From contig CAUYUJ010020586.1 of NCBI GenBank assembly GCA_963575745.1, positions 86,001 to 150,000 of the forward strand: DNA of 64,000 bases, in the 5' to 3' direction. The notes beneath the pieces are model-generated. The model searched no databases, had not been told where the DNA came from, and worked only from the letters and a program-made list of their open reading frames with translations. This DNA comes from Prorocentrum cordatum. Lineage: Eukaryota; Sar; Dinophyceae; Prorocentrales; Prorocentraceae. The position numbers and the translations under genes are program-made. How positions within the stretch are numbered: position 1 is the first letter of the stretch; each line of letters begins with the position of its first letter. Shown piece by piece: positions 50,198-60,390 of this stretch.

Positions 50198-50456
50198 GAA
50201 AACTCCTCCTCCCTCCCTCCCTCCCTCCCTCCTCCTCCCTCCTCCTCCTCGTTCTCCTCCTCATCCTCTTTCTCATCGTCCTCCTCCATCCCTCCCTCCC
50301 TCCCCTCTCCCTTCTCCTCCCTCCTCTCTCCTCTCTCCTCCTCCTCCTCTTTCCTCCTCCTCCTCCTCCTCTTTCCTCCTCTTCCTCCTCTTCCTCCTCT
50401 TCCTCCTCTTCCTCTTCCTCCTCTTCCTCCTCCCCCTCCTTCTCCTCCTCCTCCAT
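50198..50456. repeat. TCC/CTTCC tract before repeat G copy 4
   Basis: CTCC, TCC and CTCTTCC units. Confidence 0.93.
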
Positions 50457-51365
50457 TCCATTTCCGTATACAGAACTTCCCCCTGTCGCACCCCGAGGCC
50501 AGGCGTTTTGCCTGAGACTTTACCACTTGCGACCCTGAAGCTTGCACATTGACAGCAGCTTCACAGATGGAGGGCGGGTCGATGTCAAATGTCTCTTTCG
50601 CCTTAGCGCCGCGCACAATGAAAGAGCTTCACAGATTGAGGGCGGGTGGTTTTCACAATGTGGCTCTCGCCTCAGCGCCGCGCACATTCGTTGTAACATT
50701 TCGCAAGGGCTTCACGGATTGAGGGCGGGCCGTTGTCAACATGTGGGTCTCGCCTGAGCGCCGTGTTTATATTCGTTTTAAACGTTTGCACGTGCTTCAT
50801 GGATTGAGGGCTCTCGTTCTAGCGCCGCGCACATTCGTTCTAAAAGATCATAAGGGTTTCACGGATTGAGGGCGAGTGGCTTTCAAACTGTGGCTTTCGC
50901 CTGAGCGCCGCGCACATTTATCTTAAACCCTTGCAAGATCTTCACGGGTTGATGGCGGCTCCTTTTCAAAATGTGGCTCTCGCCTGAGCGCCGCGCACAT
51001 TCGTTCTTCGTTTTTCCAAGAGTTTCACGAATGCTATCACAAACGTACCAGACATGGCGTTTTGGAAGGATTCAGGATTCTGAGGGCGCAGCTGTTATGT
51101 TGATTCGCGTGCTGATATGCAACCAACGGCGTTCTGGCGCGATTCTGGATCGTCAAAATGCAACAGTCAAGTTGATCCGTGTCGTTGAAATCCCCCGAAC
51201 AATGTTTTGGCATGCTTCAGGGTCTTCACAAACGGTTGTCTTCCAACGAGGCAGTTCCCTCAGTGAACATGAACCGTTGTAGGGGCCTATAAAGGGGAAG
51301 CGTAGAGGGAAGGTTTCTTGCGACATCGTTGGTGAGACTCTTGGGTTTACACTGGTCCTCCTGCT
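50457..51365 (+). repeat. Repeat family G, copy 4 (full length)
   Basis: Head CCATTTCCGTATACAG, CTGTCGCACCCCGAGGCC. About five to six array units (TTCACGGATTGAGGGCGGG; starts near 50557, 50628, 50711, 50796, 50858, 50941). Tail TTCTGGCGCGATTCTGGATC, GGCATGCTTCAGGGTC, CTTGGGTTTACACTGG, then TCCTCCTGCTCC. Confidence 0.9.
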
Positions 51366-51390
51366 CCTCCACATCCTCCTCCTCCTGGTT

Positions 51391-51670
51391 CCTGCTTCCT
51401 GTCGGCCTGAAGGTCCGTCGAACGCGACCTCCCCCGTAGGACCCGCCGTTTGTACGATTACAACCAGGTGCTTTATTGTTTCTACCTACATGTACCGACT
51501 GTGCACATGGTCACACCTTGCAAGTGTAGAGTTTGTCACAGTGCTGTCACTGAGCTCTCCATACTTACAATCAATTTGAAAATTGCTCACCACACAGAAA
51601 GTAAATGTGTATATATATATATATATTCAAGTTGCAAACTCATTTTCATTGTAATGATCTGTCAGAAAAA
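51391..51670. other. AT-richer spacer with short TA tract
   Basis: TA run at 51609-51626. No gene. Confidence 0.35.
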
Positions 51671-51847
51671 GCGCCGTGGGGCCGCGGAACCTTACCAAAA
51701 AACAATGGACAAAAACATGGCAACAGGAACGAGCCGGCGTTTGCATACGAACAACAACTTGTAAAACGCAGGGGGACTTGTGAACTTAAGCTGTTTTCGT
51801 GTTTTTCCATGTTTTCCTGGTCAGCTTTCGCAGCCACACGGCGCCGC
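51671..51847. mobile_element. Foldback element, family K, copy 1
   Basis: Left end GCGCCGTGGGGCCGCGGAAC, CTTACCAAAAAACA. Right end, reverse complemented: GCGCCGTGTGGCTGCGAAAG, CTGACCAGGAAAACA. Confidence 0.75.
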
Positions 51848-52028
51848 CACTAGGATTCCCTAAACTGAAAGACGATTTGAACAACAAATCACTTAAATTC
51901 AATTTGAAAACCGTACAATCCAAATCACATTGAAAATCCACACACTCAAATTCAATGAGTAGATCACCAGAAAGACATCAATGTGTAATCCATTTACGCC
52001 TTGATTTTGATTGTACAGGATATCCACA
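51848..52028. other. AT-rich spacer with AATTCAATTTGAAAA phrases
   Basis: AAATTCAATTTGAAAACC, CACATTGAAAATCC and CAAATTCAATGAG are variants of one phrase. No gene. Confidence 0.45.
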
Positions 52029-52699
52029 GGCAGCGCCGTGGGGCCGCGGAGGCTTACCCCAAAAACCTAAGAATAACATGAACAACAATAACACAACATG
52101 TATTTTCACATGGCAATATGCAACAACTGATGAAAACCAAAACTGTGACTGTCAACGTTTTTATGTATACAACAAATTGGCTGGCCCAACGGGCCAGAGG
52201 CGTGCTAAGATCTCCGGTAACTGGTTAACAATAGTTCTAGTTCGCGCGCGCGGAGCAGCCCCTGGGGGCCCCTGGACGAAAAATACCCCGGCCAGGTTCT
52301 GGTCAGGTCCCGGTCAGGTCCCCAGAGCGCTCCAAGGGAAGGCCATGTTTCGACACCCCTCACGAGGATCGTGGCCTCCTAGGGGGGAGCCGCAATCGAC
52401 TACCCCCTCCCGCCCCAAGATGCCCCCAAGAGCCCCCCAAGAGGCCCTGGGGGCCCCCAAGACGCCGCAAAGGAGCGCCAAGAGACTCCCAAGAGGTCCC
52501 CAAGAGGCCCCCAAGAGGCCCTAAAGAGGGCTCCAGGGCCGGCGGAATGAGCGAAGAGATCACCAAAAAAATAACGGGCATAGGTTGTCCTTCGCTGTTT
52601 GTCTGTTTGTCTTTTTTTGCCCAAGTGAAACACATGTTTTTGTCCACATGTTCTTGTTCATGTTTTCCTGGTAACCTTCCGCGGCCCCACGGCGCCGCC
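52029..52699. mobile_element. Foldback element, family K, copy 2, holding a nested family F repeat
   Basis: Left end GGCAGCGCCGTGGGGCCGCG, GAGGCTTACCCC. Right end, reverse complemented: GGCGGCGCCGTGGGGCCGCG, GAAGGTTACCAGG. The family F copy 52171-52563 sits inside. Without it the element would be about 280 bp. Confidence 0.8.
52171..52563 (+). repeat. Repeat family F, copy 2, nested in family K
   Basis: Start GGCTGGCCCAACGGGCCAGA, GGCGTGCTAAGATCTCCGGT, AACTGGTTAACAAT. End GGGCCGGCGGAATGAGCGAA, GAGATCA. Confidence 0.85.
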
Positions 52700-52769
52700 T
52701 CTGAAAATCCATGAACCGCGCTCTCGCACAAGAATCCCTCGAATTGTTCGCCAGCGTGGATCCCAAGCA

Positions 52770-52924
52770 GTGGAATTCTACGTGGTGTGAGCTGTGAGGT
52801 GCAAGCTGTGTGGCGCAATCCATGTGGTGTAATATATGTGGTGTCAGCTATTGGGTGCAAGCTCCGTGGTGCATGCTATACGGTACGAGCTATATATATA
52901 TATACTTACGTACGTACGTACGCA
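52770..52924. repeat. Degenerate 15-16-bp tandem repeat with TA and ACGT tail
   Basis: GTGGTGTGAGCTGTGAGGTG, CAAGCTGTGTGGCGCAATCC, GTGGTGTCAGCTATTGGGTG, then TATATATA and ACGTACGTACG. Confidence 0.75.
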
Positions 52925-52958
52925 CACTAGAACCACGCACGCTCGCTACGCGCGCTCA
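52925..52958. repeat. Motif J, copy 3
   Basis: CACTAGAACCACGCACGCTC, GCTACGCGCGCTCA. Confidence 0.5.
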
Positions 52959-53219
52959 GACTCTAGCCGCGCCCGTGGAACTCGCATCACAAGTTGTTGA
53001 CGTTCCTGTGTCGGATGCAAGGGCCATTATTGTCAACAGTAATTGCTTGAGGCGCACCTCATACCTACATGTCATCACGCGGCTGCCACAGAACGTATAC
53101 ATGCATGCACATGCATGTATGTATGTGTACGGGTGTAGAATTGCATTTGGCCAAACGGGCCGCCACGCTTGGTGGTGGGTTGGAGGCATCTTTGACAACG
53201 TGTTTGGTGCCTTGTGGGA
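52959..53219. other. Spacer
   Basis: No gene seen. A short ATGCATGCACATGCATG stretch at 53100. Confidence 0.3.
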
Positions 53220-53630
53220 GGTCTTCCTCCGAAAACCCGATCATTCTAACCCGAACACCCTGATCAGAACAGCCGAGCACGAGCACCCGAACACCCGCAA
53301 ACCTGAACCCCAACCCCAACTCCTAAACTCATACGCCCAAGCCCTGACCCTCCGACCATAGCAGGTGATACCGAACGCTCAAGATCGAACACTCCAAACT
53401 AAACAACGAACATCAGAACCCGAGCTTGAAAGCCTTAACAACACACGAACAATTGAACATCTCAACACTATCACTCGAACCATACCGCCCGAACTGTAAC
53501 ATTATAATCCGAACGCCTTTACGTACCTTGACACCCTCACCCTGACACCCTAAGCCGAACCGAACACCCGAGCCCTAAAACCAGAACCTGAACGCCTGAA
53601 CACCTTGGCCCTCGCACCCGACCCCTAGAG
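53220..53630. repeat. Degenerate CCCGAACACC array
   Basis: CCGAACACC, CTGAACGCC, CGAACACT and ACCCTAA variants every 8-15 bases for about 400 bases. Confidence 0.75.
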
Positions 53631-53655
53631 CGCGTTCCTTTATTTTCGGCGAGAG

Positions 53656-53821
53656 TGGACATTATAAGAGGGGGGGAGGGGCCAGGGAGGGTATGACGTA
53701 ACGCCTCCCCCCCGCCGTGCGCACGGCGGCAGTGCCCTGAGCGCGCTGGGGGGGAGGGGCGTTACGTTATAGGGGGTTATAAGGGGGGGGGGGGGCGGGG
53801 GCTACAATGCCCATTATGTCC
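53656..53821. mobile_element. Foldback element, 166 bp
   Basis: Left TGGACATTATAAG, TATGACGTAACGCCTCCCCC. Right, reverse complemented: TGGACATAATGGGC, TATAACGTAACGCCCCTCCC. The loop (GCCGTGCGCACGGC) is itself palindromic. Confidence 0.75.
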
Positions 53822-54134
53822 AGAGCAATAAAAAAAACACGCTCCTATCACTTATCACACGAACCATAGCACAGGAACCATAACCCTAGCACAAGGACGG
53901 GGAACCCAAGGAAAGACTCTGGGGAAGCTGGGCTGTGGGTCGCAGGTGACGTCGGCCCATTTCGCAAGTAAAAGGTAGGGGACAGGAACGCTGAGGGTGG
54001 ATGGGTCAGAGAGATGCGAGGGTTAATGGCGGAAAAAATGCGAGAAGGCGTTGCTTGTTGGAGGTGAGAACGGAAGCATGGAGGAAAGGAAAAACCTGTG
54101 ACGGGATCGCGTAGCAGCCTGATCCGCGCTGCTC
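53822..54134. other. Spacer without a supported gene
   Basis: Nothing recognisable. Confidence 0.3.
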
Positions 54135-54329
54135 CAACGGCGCACCGTTTTTTTTGTGATTTGTTCTTTTGCCAATTTAATCTTCGCGGCCATGCCTGGT
54201 TAATTATCATATGGTGTGATGTGGTCTGATCACAACCAAAACTGCCTGGTTAATATATCCTCTGGTGTGATGTGGTCAGATCACACGAACACTGCCAGGA
54301 CACTAGGTCTGATCACAACGGCGCACCGT
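54135..54329. repeat. Small insert flanked by 14-bp direct repeats, with 48-bp tandem units
   Basis: CAACGGCGCACCGT stands at 54135-54148 and 54316-54329. Between them TGCCTGGTTAAT, GGTGTGATGTGGTC and TGATCACAAC recur at 54195 and 54244, with a partial unit at 54292. Confidence 0.7.
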
Positions 54330-54404
54330 ATATGAATATATGGTCGCGCCAAGCGCTATGCGCGGCTGCGACAGGCCGTAACCCCTGAGAGGACTCTGCG
54401 GGGG

Positions 54405-54468
54405 CCGGGGGAGAAGGAGGAGGAGGAGGAGGAGGAGGAGGACGAGGAGGAGGACGAGGAGGAGGAGG
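54405..54468. repeat. (GGA)n/(GGACGA) microsatellite
   Basis: GGA with GGACGA. Confidence 0.93.
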
Positions 54469-54479
54469 GCCTCTCGGGG

Positions 54480-54890
54480 GCTTTCTGGGTGCCTGTGGGG
54501 GGCCTCTCGGCCGCGTCCTGGCGGCCTCCGGGGGGGTCATACATGGGCATGTTGGGAGCCACGCGCCTCAGGAGAGTGCCCCACGAAGGGCAAACTCGGA
54601 ACCCGACAGAGAAAACGTCTCCGACAAAAACATACGTTTCCCGCGTGTGGTTGGGGCGATTTGGGTTTCCTGGGGCCTCTTGGGAGGCCTATTGGGTCTT
54701 CTCGACGCCATCTTGGGGCGTCTCGGAGCGCTCTTGGGCGTCTGTCGGGGCGTCCTGGAGGCCCCTTGGGCGGACAGGAGAATATCCTGGGCGCTCCTGG
54801 AACGGTATCGGGCGGTCCACGAACCTCGGGGGCCTCCAAAAGAACCGCCCGGGGGGGGGACAAGAATGTACAAGGGAAAGACCAGCCCGG
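54480..54890 (+). repeat. Family L array, block 5
   Basis: GGGGCCTCTTGGGAGGCC, GCGTCTCGGAGCGCTC and similar words. Unique insert 54580-54650. Confidence 0.7.
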
Positions 54891-54922
54891 GGCCTTGGGG
54901 CCAGGATCTCACATACGCGTAT

Positions 54923-54958
54923 ACTAGAACCAGGGGCGCGCTTCGCGCGCGCTTAGGT
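54923..54958. repeat. Motif J, copy 4
   Basis: ACTAGAACCAGGGGCGCGCT, TCGCGCGCGCTTAG. Confidence 0.5.
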
Positions 54959-54974
54959 CCTAGCACGTTCTGAT

Positions 54975-55302
54975 TAAAACTGTTTGGCATCGGAGGACTA
55001 ATCTTGTCACGAGGATCGTGCGCGTCAGGGAGCTAGCTCCACCTGCGGCCCCAGAGACAAACTTGGCTTAAGGCCCCCCCGCTTCTGTCGGCACATCCCT
55101 CACAGGGATCGCGCCCCACAGGGAGCTCCACCTACGTCACCAAAGGCAAAGTTCGCATCGTGGCACGACCATCATGCTGATTGCCCCGCAAGTGGATGCA
55201 CCTGCGGCGCCAGAAAAGAGTTTCGTAGCGTCGCGCGGCTCACTCTGGCAACTCAGTCTCGCACGGATCGCGGCGCGCACTGAGTTCCACGGACGGCCCC
55301 AA
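54975..55302. repeat. Degenerate tandem repeat family S, block 1 (about 90-bp unit)
   Basis: CACGAGGATCGTGCGCGTCA, CTCACAGGGATCGCGCCCCA, CAGGGAGCTCCACCTACG and GGCCCCAGAGACAAACTT variants. The same unit is at 56955-57440. Confidence 0.7.
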
Positions 55303-55688
55303 CAATTCGCCGGCCCAACGGGCCAGAGGCGCGCTAAAATCTCCGGTAACTGGTTAACAATATTATACTTCGCGCGCGCGGGGCGGCCCTTGGGGTCTCC
55401 GGGCGAAGAGTACCCCGGCAAGGTCCCGGCATATCCGGGACAGAGATGCTGGACCGGGCAATTTTCCGACACCCCCCACGAGAATCGTGGCCCCCGAGAG
55501 GGGAGCCGCAATCGACTATCCCCCCTAGCCCGAAGAGGCCCCCAGGGCAGAGGCCCCCAAGAGGCCCTGGGGGCCCCCAGTACGCCGCCAAGGAGCCCCG
55601 AGAGACTCCCAAGAGGCCCCCAAGAGGCCGCCAAAAGGCCCTAAAGAGGGCTCCAGGGCCGGCAGGATGAGCGAAGCGATTAAGTAAG
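55303..55688 (+). repeat. Repeat family F, copy 3
   Basis: Start GCCGGCCCAACGGGCCAGAG, GCGCGCTAAAATCTCCGGTA. End GGGCCGGCAGGATGAGCGAA, GCGATTAAGTAA. Confidence 0.85.
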
Positions 55689-55960
55689 GCTCGCATCCCG
55701 CCCCCCCGCCTACTTCGGCACGAACTCAGTCCTCTCAATCTGCGCGCGCACGAACTCCTCGTACCAATATCCATTCCTCAGAGCCCTTGCAACCCCTCCC
55801 GGGGTCCTCCCCGCGGCCTGCTCATTCCGCCGGCCCGGGGGCCACAGCTGCGGAATGAGCACTCTTTGGTCATCATTTTCGCTTCAGAACACACCTCGTT
55901 GGAAACGTTCGTCTTCAAGGCGCCGCCGGCCTCTCTCAGAGGCCTCTCCGGGAGCTAACT
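55689..55960. other. Spacer without a supported gene
   Basis: GGCTCGCATCCCGCCCCCCC, GCCTACTTCGGCACGA (55687) recurs at 56970 before family S block 2. Confidence 0.4.
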
Positions 55961-56740
55961 GACTCGATTTTGGAAGCCTCAAGACGCTCTCCTGGGGCGA
56001 TCTTCGCCGTCCTCCAAGCCATTTTGGTCCAGTCTGGCAGCCCGCCCACCTCTCCTCGGCCCACTTCGACTACAAAAAACAACACGCAAACAACATCGCA
56101 AAACACGCGTGATTCTGTCCATCCTGGCCTTGTCGAGCCTCTATTCTTGCCTCGTTTCAAGGTCGCGTGCGTCTTCGCGGGCTCTTGGAAGCACGTTGGG
56201 ATCAGCGGGCGCTCTCTGCGGCTGACCTCCACGCCTCCCGACCCCGGCCTGGGCCGTCTGGCAGCATTTTTGGGGTTTTCTTGGGCCGTCCTGGGCGCGC
56301 CCAGGGGGTCCCCAGAGTCCCTTTTGAGGCCCCCAAACTAACTCGCATCTTGTTTGTACGCCTCTCCGTCTGCCTCTTTCCACACTTTTGCACACCCTCA
56401 GGCGTCCTTTTTAAATCATGTTCCAACTCTCTTAGGGCTTTCTTGCGTCGTTTTTTGGATTTGTTCCGGCTCTCTTGGGGCCTTTTGAAAGCCTTTAAGA
56501 CCCCACTTTCATATTTTTCCAGGCCCTCTGAGACCTTATTGTCCAATCTGGCGTCTTGTTTAAGTAATTGTCCGGCTCTCTTGGGGCTTTTTGAAAGTCT
56601 TTAAGACCCCACTTTCGTATCTTTCCAAGCCCTCTGAGACCTTATTGTCCAAGAGTGCTGGGGGGGAGCCTTCCCTACTGTCGTACCTTCCCGGGCCGTC
56701 TGGCACCCTCTTGTCCAAGAAAACCGGGCCGGAGCCTTGA
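55961..56740 (+). repeat. Family L array, block 6, with a duplicated segment
   Basis: 56470-56535 (CCGGCTCTCTTGGGGCCTTT, TGAAAGCCTTTAAGACCCCA) and 56570-56650 repeat the same text about 100 bases apart. Confidence 0.75.
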
Positions 56741-56954
56741 ATCCTTCCGCACCCTCACATCACACAGCCTGGCGCGCGCACGCTCCCAACAGACACCGTT
56801 TCTCCTACGTTTTTTGCCCAACGGGACCCTACAGCTTCTCGCCAAAGCCGAATGAACACCCCCGCTACATCCCGATCTGCCTCCCACGCAACCTCCGCGC
56901 TCTAAAAAAAAAGTGGGGCGGCGGTGTCTGCCCCCTCAGGGGCGTTCAATTACG
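56741..56954. other. Spacer
   Basis: No gene seen. Confidence 0.3.
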
Positions 56955-57440
56955 TAAGTAAGGTTCGCATCCCGCCCTCCCGCCTACTTCGGCACACCTC
57001 TCACACGAATCGTGGCCCACAGGGATCTCCACCTACGGCCCCAGATGCAGGGCTCGCTCTGCGCCCCGCCCCCCCCCCCGGCCATTGCGGCACACCCCAT
57101 CGTGCGGATCGCGCCCACGAGGAGCACCGCCGAAAGGCCAGAGACAGGATTCGCACCACCCCCCCCCCGCCCATGTCTGCACATCTCTCGCGCGAATCGT
57201 GCCCCAGAAAGGGGCTGCACCTATGGCACCACTGGGCAGCTTCGCATGGCGCTCCCCCGCCCATATCGGAATACGCCTCGCACGGAGCGTGCCTGGAAGA
57301 GGTCTACCTGCGGCCTCAGCGGGCGTGTTCGCGCGGCCCTTCACGCGGATCGCGCCCCACGAAGAATTCAGCGCACCCGTGCGCGCGTGCTCCGCAGCAG
57401 CCATCTTTCCGCATTGCCCCGCGGCGCGCAATGCACGAAG
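56955..57440. repeat. Tandem repeat family S, block 2
   Basis: Five units of about 90 bp: GGCACACCTCTCACACGAAT, CGTGGCCCACAGGGATCTCC, ACCTACGGCCCCAGATGCAG and variants, with C runs. Confidence 0.8.
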
Positions 57441-58530
57441 AGAGACCCGCGCCCTGCACTACACATGACTGCGTAGGGATGGGTCCGTCGCCAAACCCAT
57501 TGCTTGCTTATCTATGGCCTTCGGCCCATACCGCTACTCTGCATGAATTCTGAGCCAGAGGATTCGGAGACACGTGTAAGACGGGGTCACTTCGCATGCT
57601 TCCCGGGCGCCTCGCGGAACGAGTTCTGAAACTCATTCGTATCTTAGTTCGGTACTGTTGTTGATTTTCGTACGCGTATTATCATTATTCGTACTCGCAT
57701 TAGAACTATTGTAAATGATCGTATACAGATTGTTCTTTGTAAAGGCGAAGGCTAGGCCGAAGGCCGCTCCTAGAAGCCGCGCGACGAAACAGCTTCACAG
57801 GGAGCGAAGGCCCCACGTTGGAGGGCACCCGAGCACGCGGCCGTGGGCCGTGAGCAGGGCAGCATGCCGGGGCCGCAGCTGCGCGACGGAGTGGCGCGAA
57901 TTTGAAGCGAGGTACCCGTCGAACTGCGTCCGCGGCCGTACTCCAACCGCCCGTGGCCCGACGACGGCGCCTGCGCGAGGGAGCTGCTGCGCCGCTGCAG
58001 ACCTCCTGCCCGCGAGCGCGCACATGCGCTCGCTCATCCGAGCTCCCGCGCCACTTCGCCCCAGAGCGCTGACCCCGCGCCCCGCCTTCAAGCAATGCCC
58101 CTTCCTTCATGAGTACTCGGGGGGCGCGCCATCACGACCATGCGAATACAGATCCCGCGAGGGGGAGGATGGCCCGACCAGCGAGCTGGCAAGGTAAAGC
58201 ACCCTGGAGGGATGCGACAGGAAGAGGAGGACGAGGAGAAAGAGGACAGGAGAAAAGCCGCGGGAAGTTCAGGCTGGGCAGCCGCTGGGCAGTCTAGGTG
58301 GCCTCAAGAGAAGCCCCCAAGACGGCCGAGGACGGGGACGGCGCTTGGCAGCGCGCTGCAGCCGCAGTCGCAGAACAACATATCGAGGAAACGCACCTGC
58401 ATCCAGCGAGTGCTGCGGATCAAATATGGTTGCGCGCGCTGAAACGTACGAAGCCTCGCCCCCCCCCGCACCCCGCCCCGCCACCACCGCGCCTCCTCCT
58501 CCACGCATCGTCGAGCTTGCCGCGTTCATG
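57441..58530. other. Spacer without a supported gene
   Basis: Frames are open on both strands in the GC-rich part (57770-58110) but show no motif. 57640-57720 has ATTCGTACTCG phrases. Confidence 0.3.
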
Positions 58531-59614
58531 CCAAGAGAGTGCCCTCGAAACAACCAAACTGTAGCATGGAACAAATTAAGCATCCTGAAAGACGACCTAA
58601 CGCACGCGATGTGAAACTAGCAATGGTGCCTTGCAGTTGATGGAGGCGTTCCCCAGACGCGGATCGTATAATCGATGTGCCGTCGGGTGATGGCGCCAGC
58701 GCGTTCTGTCCGACAGGCGAGTAGGACGCGGCGAACGGCATGACGCGTTCGACTGCATGAAGGCAGCCCGCGGCGGTGACACACCAAATCCTCGCGGCGC
58801 CCCCCCCGGAAGTCGTCGACGCCTCCAGCCCGTCGGGTGAGAACGCAGCAAAGACCTCGCGCCCCTCGTGGCCCTGCAGCGTGCAGAGGCACTCCCCAGT
58901 AGCAACCAGCCGAATGCCCGACGCGCCGCTGTCGGAGCCCATCAGCACAGCGCTACCGTCGGGCGAGCAGGCCGCGGGCCGCGGCGGGACGGCGCCCTCG
59001 CGCCCTTGCCAGACGCCGAGGCGTTCTCCCGTGGCGACGGACCACATCTTCGCGAAAGCGTTTCCGGACTGGTCAGCACCTCTTGCCCGTCTCGTGCGGG
59101 CAGTGCGGCATAGAGCCGCTCATCCAAGCCCTCTGGCGCCAGGACCGCGCAGGCACTCCCCAGAAACAGCTGACCACATCGTTGGCAAGCCCGCCACGCG
59201 AGAGGGCCAGCATCGCCTGGCCGCTGCTCGAGAACACGCCGCCTTTTACTTACTACTCGCGCGATAGCGCGCGCAGACATGCTCCCGAGGAGATTAACCA
59301 ATTATGCGGTGCTACAAGTTGTTATATTGTCACGACCTCCTGCCCAGTGGACGAAAATATTGCGCTGCCCACTTTGTCCTCTTCAACCCCGAGCGTGCAC
59401 AAGCACTCCCTTGGCGCGGTGGACCGCGCTTTCGTCGCGCCGTCAATGGAGACAGCCACTACCTCGCTGCCGCTTCGGCGAACCATTGCGGAATGCCATC
59501 TGGCCAGCGCTGCCCTCCAGAGTGCGGAGGCACTCCCCTGGCGAAACGGACCAGATCTTCGGAGTTCCATCCGCAGACGCAGCCACCACACACATCGGAA
59601 GCGGCCAAGAGGGG

Positions 59615-59730
59615 GGTGTCCAATGGAATAAGGAGAGGCGCCATGAAATCTGAGGAAATATCATGGCCCCCGCCACGATATCCACCCCCCCCTGGTCATC
59701 ACCCCCCTCTTTGCCGCCCCCGAACACAGA
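59615..59730 (+). repeat. Repeat family M, copy 3, inside the WD40 pseudogene
   Basis: GCGCCATGAAATCTGAGGAA, ATATCATGGCCCCCGCCACG, ATATCCACCCCCCCCTGG. It parts two blades of the propeller. Confidence 0.6.
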
Positions 59731-59796
59731 CGATCGGGCCAGAGCGTGGCCGTTTGCAGGTGTCTAGGGCTCCCAACTTCGCGCCTCGCGCTCCGC

Positions 59797-59906
59797 GAAG
59801 CGCGAATAACTTCGCGCTCTCGCGCCGCCCCCCCAAAGGGAGAAAAGGAGGACGAGGAGGAGGGGGAGAAGGAACGAGGACCGCGAAGCGCGAATAACTT
59901 CGCGCC
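59797..59906. repeat. 24-bp direct repeats around a GGA-rich insert
   Basis: CGCGAAGCGCGAATAACTTC (plus GCGC) stands at 59797 and 59881. Between them lie C runs and GGACGAGGAGGAGG. The repeat itself contains GCGCGAA and TTCGCGC. Confidence 0.75.
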
Positions 59907-60390
59907 CTCGTGGGAGCCCTTGAGGTGTGCTCCGTGGCCGGCCAGAACGCGCAAGCGGCTCCCTGGCGCGGGGGACCAGCTCTCCGCCGCGCCTCCGCAC
60001 GTGGACGCTGCGAAGAGTGCCCGGGTCACGCCACTGTCATTCAGAGCGTCGCTCCCGCGGAGCTCCACCTCTCCCAAGAAGGCGCGACACCTGCGGACCT
60101 GCCTCCCACCTTCCCAAGGGATCCAGCTGAGCACTTCTTGCAAGCGCCAGGACCGGCCGGCATCCAAGATGACGAATTCGCGCCCGCCGATGGCCTTACT
60201 CAAAAGCTTATCCGTACATTTGTGCTCGACAGGGCTCGGACGAAATGGGAACGCACCATGCCCCCAACCAGGCTTGGGCTGGACGGCTCCTTGAGCCGAC
60301 ATTGCTACGGACGAATTTGAAACTTCTTCTGGCTTCTCGGGGGCCCACTCCTGGCGGAGGGCTCGACATGTCAATTCGAATTCCACCTCT

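Larger units (their letters stand above)
58600..60390 (-). pseudogene. Broken WD40-repeat gene
   Basis: On the minus strand WD40 blades appear in several frames. The N-terminal part (60295-60000) holds REFVILDAGRSWRLQEVLSW and CRAFLGEVELRGSDALNDSG, like the ubiquitin-fold segment before the propeller in some protist WD40 proteins (tentative). Then come LRVLAGHGAHLKGS (about 59920), ASADGTPKIWSVSPGECLRT (about 59570), RECLCTLGVEEDK (about 59400), AFAKMWSVATGERLGVWQGR (about 59050), LVATGECLCTLQGHEG (about 58890), AAFSPDG and ARIWCVTAAGCLHAVE (about 58780) and SASGERLHQLQG (about 58650). At least five blades remain. Frames change several times, and a family M repeat plus duplicated GCGCGAAG-type sequence interrupt the gene at 59630-59905. 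No spliced-leader relict was found upstream, so the route of copying is unclear. Confidence 0.75.

Noticed and set aside
53220-53630. Interstitial telomere array (ACCCTAA-like words)
   Set aside because: The words are mainly CCGAACACC with few CCCTAA. There is no run of a telomeric heptamer.
56005-56030. Spliced-leader-like AAGCCATTTTGGTCCAG
   Set aside because: It lies in a family L array whose words produce this by chance. The start of the leader does not match and no gene follows.
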